From: Pomphorhynchus laevis | Lineage: Eukaryota > Acanthocephala > Palaeacanthocephala > Echinorhynchida > Pomphorhynchidae | NCBI GenBank assembly: GCA_012934845.2 | Contig: WNNJ02003354.1 | Coordinates: forward strand, 38,253-102,252 | DNA: 64,000 nt | Direction: 5' to 3' | Shown: positions 56,060 to 64,000 of the stretch, piece after piece | How positions within the stretch are numbered: position 1 is the first letter of the stretch | How the letters are laid out: each line of letters opens with the position of its first letter | Made by a program: the position numbers and the translations under genes | The notes under the pieces: generated by a model | What the model was told of the DNA's origin: nothing | What the model saw: the letters and a program-made list of their open reading frames with translations, nothing else | Database searches by the model: none

Positions 56060-59000
56060 TTAGAAAAATTTGCAAACATCTTTTCTACATTCTGATAACT
56101 TATCTGATTCTGGATTGACAGCAGAATTTACATCTTTTTTGAACCATTTTAAGGATAAATACGTATCATTTAATTTTGTAAATAACAGTTTATCTCGATT
56201 TAATAGTGTTCCGACAGCAACGTAGAATCGAAACATCGCTTCTGCTGACGTCTTTGTAAGTGAAACATAGCATCGTACCAATGACGGTATTACTCTAGTG
56301 TAAAAAATATCTATTTCTTGATCCACACAACGATGGAATCTGACCGCGATGTTAAGGAAAATCGTTGCACAATTATTAGAAAACAAAGAATCTTCCTCAA
56401 ATCTAGTGATAGACAATTCATACATGGATTCTAACGATTCCTTATTGAAAAATCGTTCAAGAAATGAACCCATCGGTGCGTCATCAATCATATTTGCGAT
56501 TAAACGAAGTGTAACTAAACCTGTACGATGCGAATATTCTGCAGGTGTCAATGCTCGCAGTATCTTATCAGATAACGCTGTGTTGTGTGATATTAGCTGT
56601 TCAAACACATTCTTATAGATGGACCCGCGTTTCGGAATTGAAATTAGAAATCGGAGGATGTCAAGTATAGGATATATAGAGTCTAAAGCACCCAATGTAG
56701 GTATTACAATTAGAAAACAATTATTATAGTAGCATTTTTAGTAAATTTAGATACACTTTGAATATTATTCATGAAGTATGAAACATTCAAAGTCTTCGAT
56801 ATGTATCGAGATTAGGCAAACATTTACTTCTTCCTTCGAAAAATGATTGTATTCAAGTCCAGGTGTTCCAAAACATGATTGACTTGATCTCAGGATGGTG
56901 CATTAAAGAGAATAGTGAAATTTTAACTGAGCAAATAGGATCCACAAAGATTATTGATGGAATCTATTAAACATATATTTACTTGTAGAATTTAAAAGCT
57001 GGTCAAAGCTCACAAGGTAATATTCGATTAGGAATAGAATACAATTAAGGCTAGAATTTTTACATTAAAACAAATTACAAGTTTTCTATCTTGTAGTTTA
57101 ATGTTTTATAATAAAATTCTTTCAAATTTCAGTAAATATACCTAATCTCCAAATCAATAGTTGCTGTAATCCTTAGAAATATTTGGCAATCTGATTCGTC
57201 AATTGTGAAATTAAAATTTTTTTCTGTATCTCTTAAATGATTATGAACCTCTGGATACGTTTTAATCGCACTGTTTTAGTTTTAAGCGAAATGCGATATT
57301 TTGAATGTTCTAATTTTAGAAATGCAAGTTAACTTTGTTGTACGCACTCGTTTTAAATATCATTTTCAGATATACATGAAAACATGTGTTGCTAAATATT
57401 CACAGAAGAAACATTCCTATATGCTACCAATCTCAAATACTCAAATTTATAATTTTTCAAATATATGATCTCATATTTAATCTCAAAACCTTACTTTAAT
57501 CACAAAATGATTACATTATTAAATAACAGTTTTATACATTTTTACATTTTTATGTTTAAATGATATTTTTATAGACGAATGGTAGATTAACAGCATTTCA
57601 AAATCCTCAAATAATTCACAAATACATAATTTTATAATTATATTTAAAATTATAGTATAAATGAAATATCCATTTATAAAAAGGCTATACATGCATTTAT
57701 CTATACAAATTTGGTGTAATATTCGTGGAAAAATATTGTCCGTGTGTGCTTTGCATTCAAGAGCCGTATTGAAGGGTCTAGATAATGTCAAATTGAAATA
57801 TAAGTATTCACAATATTTTCAATTTTTAATCTATTAATTTTTCCTATCTCATAGGTTTATAACGTTTATATATTTATTCGTTCGATGCTTATTTCTTTTA
57901 TTAAATTTAAGAAATTTTAGATGAAAAATTGTACAATGCAACTGTAGAATTTATCCAAAATATTGTAGAGTTTGATGGTTTCATTTAAAAAAATAAAATT
58001 AAATATGCTAATCAAAGCACCCACAAATTTGAAAAACGAAAAAGAAATGAATACCTGGATTCCAATATGTAATAATTTTTTCCAAGCACGAAGTAAATGT
58101 TTGGATAGTCTCACTATTGTCGGATTTTGAGGATAGCATCTTTTGGCAAATTGTAAGTTCATCATTTGAAAGTTGACTGTTGTCTGTACTTGATGGGTTT
58201 AATTCATTTATTTTACAGAGTAATTTATGAGTATTAATTTCGCGATTAAAACGGATGTATTCTTGCTGAGGAAAATATGCGCTATTCACGTTTTCTAAAA
58301 TATAAAATTTCTTACATGATAATTACATATCACATTATACTCTTTTGCAAATATAAGGTAACATTTGATCTAACTACATTTTAGGTAAATAAACTCGACA
58401 AGCGAATTTCTAAATTGACCTGTTAAGCGATCGTTTAACTAATTATCAAATCGATTGATATTGAAGTTTTTATGACTAATTTATAACAAAAAAAAATAAA
58501 TTATTTTTTATATAAAATATTTTGCACAATATTTTTAAGAACCGGAAATATCATCGATATTGTCAGTCAATTGTCATTGATGACAATATCGTACAAACAC
58601 AATACATTTAAATATTTTGGCTAATTTTGTTTAAAATTTTGGCTAAATTAGTGAAAAACAATATTTATACAGTTGTGTTAAAATACTGTTACTATTTAAG
58701 TTAATGCTGATTTGTTTAAAATATACTTATGTTGTATATCAGACATTATCAATACAGCTGTATCATTAAAATTGTTAATAATACAGCTGTATTATTATTT
58801 ACATTGTCAATACAACGAATTATGCCAACGAATTCTTGAAAGACTACAAACGGTTTACTATTATTTAAGAATATATTTGTTCTAAAATATTATATAACGT
58901 ATACGCAACAATTAAACAATTATCTAATTAAACAATTACGTTTTACTATTGAACAATATTTAGTAAATAATAACCATAAATTTTAAATATTAAAATATAT

Positions 59001-61972
59001 ATTCTAATATTTAATATTTCAATATTTAATATTAAATATTCTAATATTTAAGAATTGCTTACTAAATATTACAATATTTAATATTCTAATGCAAAATATT
59101 TTAATAAGTAATATCAAAGTAAAAATGTTGTATTAGATACTCCTTAAATTGATCTTTAAATAAATATATGTTTTGCATTAATGAGAAATATGTATATAAT
59201 TTCTTATAATAAAAGTAATTACCATTAGTTGAAGTTTCTATGTTAGCGTTTCTCTTAATAAATTCCACAATGTCATTAACATGGACACTTCCGAGCTTAT
59301 TTTCCATTATGAATCGTTCAGCGGCTACTTGGGGATCCTCTGCGATGTTATACGGCAAACACATTTGGTTAGAGTCATTATTTTCCAATGACACCGTAAA
59401 AACATAATCGTATTCCTAAAATATATATTCAAAATAACGTACATTTTATATTAAATAAAATATAAAATCATATAAAGCCATATAATAAAATCATAAGTCA
59501 GTTTTTTCACTGATTATAAAAGTCTTTAACAGTAAAAGACTTTTATGGCACACAAATAATGTAAATTTATATAACTATATTATATTACAGAATATTATAT
59601 AATATCACAATATATTATATCAAATATATTGTAACTAATATTAGCTAATTCTCATTAGCAATCGTGCAAATCAAAATTATAATTAAACAACGAACCAGAA
59701 TGTTATAGTCAAAAGCTATTTACTTTAGTTGCTCTAATTCGTAAACATTAACCCAAGCATTACAGCGTTGATCGTGAAGAATAATGCACTATGAGATCAA
59801 CTGTCTAATAAAATGTTTGAATAAAATTCACAGATTTTGTATTTTTGTTTTAAATTAAAATGCACGATAAAAAATATGTCGAATATCAACGTATTCGATA
59901 ATTCAGATATTTGATATATGAACTCGTTTTTTATCAAATCAGATAACTGAGTCTACGTATTTTGTACTATATATAAATAAAAATAAAGATGAATAATAAA
60001 TAATTATATAAGATTTTATACAATTTATATTTATACAACGATAGTATTTATAATTAAAATTTAAATAAACATAAATTTTTATGAATTGACAAAGTCATAA
60101 CAGACGATGTATCAGAATAAAGATTAGAGGTCATCAGGAGGAACTTCTATGTTATCAGGTTTCGGCCTCTATTCCTCATGATTTCACATAACGATATAAT
60201 AAAAATACGAGTTTATACCGTAATACGAGTTTATACTGTAAATAACAGATAAATCAATATATGAATAGTGAATAGTTTAAGGCGAATAGTTTAATATATA
60301 GACTATCATTAAATAAAGAAAAACTCATAAATAATAAATGATGATATAAAATTTTATTCAATTATTATAGCAAACAATTTAATAGAAAACAAAAACCATG
60401 TTCATTGACAAAGTTTATATGTCCGTGCACATTTAAGTCAAAAAAATACATATTCACATTAAAAACATTACAGAACCATTAAAACCCCAATAATGACGAT
60501 AAGAACTGAGAGTCGTTACTCGATCTCTTATTGATATAGAATAAATTTTAATAGATATAGACTTTTTAACGATATGGATATTCACGCAATATTTATAACA
60601 CCGTTTCACACACATAGCATTTAAATGATCATTTATATTTAGAAATCATTTATCATTTATATGTAGCATTTACATTATATTTTGTACATAAGGATATAAA
60701 TATAACATTTTTGTCTATATTTAGCACATCAAAATCAGCTATCTAAAACTGTATGCTGATAGGTACTTTGACCTTTCTGATTAAATCGGGATTCATTTTA
60801 ATAGCATCCACTATCTGAATTTTAGACCGTGTGTAAATAGGTTTATTAAATTCAACATTTTAGTTGATAAAATAATAACTTATCATTACCCGTTATCGAT
60901 CTAAAAAGTGAAAAATACTTACTTGTCCATTGTATATCTTTTTATTTGGACGATCCTCATTTACGCAAGATCCAATTATTCGCCACTTGTTTTTACGCCA
61001 TTCGCATTTACATATTCGTTTATCTTTATCGATGCAAAATCGGATCTCGTTTGCAAAGTTTCCAGCTTTAAAGATAAAAACTCTTTAACAGAAAACAATG
61101 ACAAGATTATTCTAAAGACTGACATTAAGAAAAGTAAATGTGCCATTATTCCACTTCGCACAAACAACAAAAGCTAATGTGAGATACAAGCAATATTCTA
61201 AGTAATAATATATAATATAATATATCTGTATATTATATATATATATATATCGTTCACGGCGTATAAACATCGAGAAGAAACAAGAGAATGTTAATCACGA
61301 ATTTTCAACTATTTCAATAGTCCTTTTCAAGTGATACAATTGTATCACTTGAAAAGGACTATTGAAATAGTTGAAAATTCGTGATTAACATTCTCTTGTT
61401 TCTTCTCGATGTTTATACGCCGTGAACGATTAATGAACACATCGAATGTATCAATGGACTATATATCTATATATAGATAATATATATCTATATATAATAT
61501 ATATCTAATCGTGACTTAATTCACAAAAGTTAATGTGATATACAAAACAATTATAAATAATAATATATAATATTATAATATATAATATTATAATTAATAT
61601 ATAATATAATACGTCACGATTTGAAATCGTGTGTATGAAATGACAACCTAATATAAATGGCAACCTAATTTGAAATATTAAAAATCTGATTCAGAATACT
61701 GACTACATTGAAAAGCAACTAATGTTAGTGTAGGAAACAATAAATAAATTTTATAAAATTCACGTAAACGTTTGCATAAGATGCATTAGATGTCACACAT
61801 ACAGCTACAGAGAATACTGTCCAACGAAGGCAGGTTTTGGATCGATATACTTTTGACCTCGTCTTTTGGAATGTGCGAATGGCTCAATTGCTCATCATAT
61901 TCGCTTAATGTCTTATCTGATATATTCTGTTTGACATCTGGGTTGGCAGAAAATATTCGTACGGATCCATCA
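56060..61972 (-). CDS. PLAA: Phospholipase A2-activating protein (Ufd3/Doa1 homologue), last five exons
   Basis: PLAA binds ubiquitin and the p97/VCP ATPase and helps sort and turn over ubiquitinated proteins. Exons on the minus strand: 61972-61803, 61065-60923, 59415-59223, 58294-58055 and 56682-56060; all junctions keep frame (phases 1, 0, 1, 1). The first carries the end of the WD40 propeller (DGSVRIFSANPD) and EYDEQLSHSHI. The next matches the start of the PFU domain (CEWRKNKWRIIGSC). The third continues PFU: EYDYVFTVSLEN, MCLPYNIAEDPQVAAERF. The fourth begins with the linker YFPQQEYIRFN and starts the PUL domain. The last completes PUL: SIYPILDILRF, RTGLVTLRLIANMI, closing KLSECRKDVCKFF (human VSECCRFILNLL). 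About 455 residues are present; the WD40 exons should lie beyond 62 kb or outside the window. The introns (0.7-1.5 kb) hold repeats. The 61803 donor is the least certain junction (GTATGT chosen over GTAGCT; same phase). Confidence 0.92.
56782..56970 (+). CDS. Candidate terminal exon, unidentified, inside a PLAA intron
   Basis: An open plus-strand frame of 62 codons ending in TAA within the last PLAA intron, on the opposite strand. Its sequence (YVSRLGKHLLLPSKNDCIQV, then VFQNMIDLISGWCIKENSEI) is exon-like rather than AT-driven. No ATG opens it before NMIDL; an upstream AAAG could serve as acceptor. It might belong with the candidate exon at 54741. I do not recognise it. Confidence 0.35.
   Translation, partial: NIQSLRYVSRLGKHLLLPSKNDCIQVQVFQNMIDLISGWCIKENSEILTEQIGSTKIIDGIY
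59746..60325 (-). repeat. 580-bp interspersed repeat, copy 2 (PLAA intron)
   Basis: Near-identical partner of 44428-45005, inserted in the 1.5-kb PLAA intron (59416-60922). It carries the PLE tail boxes on the same strand as PLAA. Its high similarity to copy 1 shows recent mobility or recent duplication. Confidence 0.9.
61249..61430. repeat. Perfect 182-bp palindrome in a PLAA intron
   Basis: Arms 61249-61339 and 61340-61430 are exact reverse complements over 91 bases with no spacer; the centre is GATACAATTGTATC. Symmetry stops abruptly at both ends. Arm sequence is not AT-simple (for example CGTTCACGGCGTATAAACAT). It is flanked by TATATA-type simple sequence on both sides. Confidence 0.97.
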
Positions 61973-62067
61973 CTAAACAAATAAATTTAAAAAAATAAAA
62001 AAAATAATTGTATGTTTTAATCAAAAATTAACAAAATGATAAAATAAATGTTAATATATAGCATATA

Positions 62068-62522
62068 CAGGGTCTTTCAAGTTCGAGTTTCTTTAAAAAA
62101 ATGTATTGTTCTGACAACTATCACTGATTCAAAATACATTTTTTTCAGATATCAAGTAGAAGGTTCACGATTTACTGAAATGGATTGTATTTTGCTTGAG
62201 AACCGTATAAACATAATAAAAATCCACTACGAAAATGGTGGTGCAGTAAAAACAACATTTTGCAAAATTGTCCACATTTTTGGTCGATATAATCGTCCTA
62301 CGGAGCCAGGAATAAGGAAGTTGGTCGAAAAATTTGAGTCGACTGGATCGGTACAATTCAGTTGACGTCTGTAAGCGTTACCGCGGTGAGCATTTACACG
62401 ATATCGTTTATCATTCTTAAATTGTAGAATGTGTACTATACATCGACAAAAAATATATGATTTTTTTCACAATGTGTGTTTAATTCCAATTTAAAAAGGA
62501 AACTCGAACTTGAAAGACCCTG
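62068..62522 (+). mobile_element. Internally deleted mariner-like element
   Basis: 455 bp with perfect 24-bp terminal inverted repeats (CAGGGTCTTTCAAGTTCGAG plus TTTC) at 62068-62091 and 62499-62522, flanked by TA on both sides, the target duplication of the Tc1/mariner group. Inside, 62165-62365 keeps the start of a transposase: MDCILLENRINIIKIHYENG, then FGRYNRPTEPGIRKLVEKF, the first helix-turn-helix of mariner transposases. The catalytic DDD/E part is absent, so it could move only with help in trans. It lies upstream of the first visible PLAA exon, probably in a PLAA intron. Confidence 0.9.
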
Positions 62523-63165
62523 TATGAATGCTAATAATATAAAATATCGTATAATCAATAGAACCTTAGCACATTAAAATAACGCTCAAATGTGCTGAAG
62601 AATTGAGTAATTTATAAGAATTATCTTGCAGAATAAATTGGGCATTTTATAATAAAAAATATATCACTAATTTTTTCACTAATATAAATTGGTGCAACAG
62701 ATAATAATATTTAACTAATATAAATTTGAATCACTAATATCTAATTTTTTCAAGTAAAATATTAAAGATATCCATCACTAAATGTAATTGTTGCTCACAA
62801 TTACAAATTATTATTTACATCTGAACATTTAATATTAATATTTATTTCTTTGGAAGTGAAATAATACTCGAATATTTAGTTATAAATGCAGCTTGGAGTG
62901 ATTCGTTATTTTTCAACATCAATGTCGGTATTCAACATAAGTATTTTCGTAACATATTTATGTATGTTAAATGTCAAAATTAAAGATAAAAATAATAATT
63001 AGATTTAATCATTAATATATAAATATAATAAATTTTATATTAATATATAAATATATACTATATTTAATATATTATATTTATATATATTAGCAATAAATGC
63101 ATCTTGGAGTGATTCGTTATTAATATAAATAAATTATCTTATATATATTATAATATATATTAAAA
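62523..63165. other. No gene recognised
   Basis: AT-rich DNA, presumably a PLAA intron. The phrase AATGCAGCTTGGAGTGATTC at 62885 recurs as AATGCATCTTGGAGTGATTC at 63097, each followed by GTTATT, a small duplication. No WD40 exon found. Confidence 0.5.
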
Positions 63166-63840
63166 TAGTCTTCGAATACTAGGCGTTAATTTTACCGCCA
63201 ATCTGTCTTGGTCTCTTCATATTGATGAGGTCGTCAGAAAATGCAGTAGCCGACTTTATCTGCTAAGGCGCATTTCGGCATTAGGAGCCTATCCCACTCA
63301 GTTAGAGGTTGTATATATTGCATTAATAAGATCATTAGTTTATGGATATCCCGTTTTTTGTAATGTAGCCTCACGAGACCTTCAAAAAATGTTAAAAATT
63401 CATAGGTTTGCAGAGTGCATTTGTAGAAAAAATTTAGTCACTCTCGCGGAAGTTTTAAACATGGCGTTTACCAAACTCGCTCGTAATATAGAGTTCTTAT
63501 CCCAATACTTTGAACTTTGTTTCGGGCATACTAACTGTACTAAACAGAGTAAGTACGGTCATAAAAAGTTTGGTCTGAAACCACCTCGAATCGAAAAGTT
63601 TTCATCTTCGTTCCTATTCAAAGCTGTTAGATCATTAGAAGAGCAGAGTCGAAAATTCAGAAGGTTGTAAATTGGCAATCCCCACAGCTCAGTAAAATAA
63701 TTTTTCTTTAATAGTGTTTATCCTACCTTTTCACAGCTGCAAATGATCCTTATTATTATATTTTTTATTTTTATTTATTTTTTATCAATTTAAAGAAGTT
63801 GTACACAAAGAATAAATAATAAAGAATCAATCAATAAATA
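63166..63840 (+). mobile_element. LINE-F, 5'-truncated 3' end
   Basis: A frame from about 63178 to 63670 reads LGVNFTANLSWSLHIDEVVR, then LYLLRRISALGAYPTQLEVV and a C-terminal basic region, the thumb and tail of a LINE reverse transcriptase (the LGV...WSLHI motif follows the palm). No catalytic core. The 3' UTR ends in AATAAATAATAAAGAATCAA and an AATAAATATA tail. It shares the layout of LINE-A and LINE-C ends but is a separate family. Few lesions are seen in the remaining part. Confidence 0.75.
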
Positions 63841-64000
63841 TAACATATTAAAATATATAATATAATATATTTATAATATATAAATATGTATTATATTTAT
63901 GATATTTATATTTAAATATGATATTTATATTTTATTTTGATATTTAAATATCAAAATTAAAAAATAATAATAATTAGATTTAATCATTAATATATAAATA

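Noticed and set aside
57519-57791. Minus-strand frame in the last PLAA intron
   Set aside because: Partly exon-like, but PLAA is already continuous across the flanking exons in frame (NP|DSIYPILD), so it is not a PLAA exon. No other assignment was possible.
60908-61177. Plus- and minus-strand frames over the PFU-entry exon of PLAA
   Set aside because: Both are in the wrong frame; the true exon (61065-60923) uses a third frame and joins its neighbours in phase.

Overview
The window is eukaryotic and almost certainly from an invertebrate animal. The background is strongly AT-rich and the host genes have GT-AG introns. Two genes encode TGF-beta-type cystine-knot ligands, a family found only in animals. 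I cannot name the clade: no rRNA, mitochondrial or other diagnostic gene is present, and the ligands are very divergent.

Layout. 0-3 kb: AT-rich DNA with worn 3' tails of Penelope-like elements (PLEs) and a hammerhead-like remnant. 3.0-3.4 kb (-): the first three exons of EXOSC1/CSL4, an RNA exosome cap subunit. 5.2-24 kb: a pile-up of non-LTR retrotransposons (called LINE-A to LINE-D here). LINE-B is nested in LINE-A. LINE-C and LINE-D lie tail to tail across an ATT microsatellite. LINE-D is fused at its 5' end to a 182-bp piece of LINE-B. A longer second LINE-B copy has 21-bp repeats at its 5' end. 24.9-27.4 kb: a satellite whose spacing alternates 172 and 163 bp. 28.1-40.4 kb: a graveyard of PLEs whose best copy has an N-terminal GIY-YIG nuclease and a CxC linker, as in the Naiad group. 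A hammerhead-like motif lies just upstream of its ORF. 40.6-41.3 kb: an unrecognised two-exon gene. 42.3-43.3 kb (-) and 52.0-53.1 kb (+): two divergent TGF-beta-like ligand genes. Between them lie PLE tails, a decayed LINE, a Ty3/Gypsy fossil, a small unassigned acidic Cys-rich reading frame and a LINE carrying zinc knuckles and an endonuclease. 56.1-62.0 kb (-): five exons of PLAA (Ufd3/Doa1), a ubiquitin-binding p97/VCP cofactor. Its introns carry a duplicated 580-bp repeat, a perfect 182-bp palindrome and, upstream, a deleted mariner. 63.2-63.8 kb: a LINE 3' end.

Host content is therefore two housekeeping genes (EXOSC1, PLAA), two secreted signalling ligands and a few unidentified exons. 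Everything else that can be read is mobile or repetitive DNA. No operon or pathway joins the host genes; the two ligands are the only plausible functional pair. All identifications come from reading motifs by eye and from memory of the families. Splice sites are inferred from GT/AG signals and protein alignment, not from transcripts.
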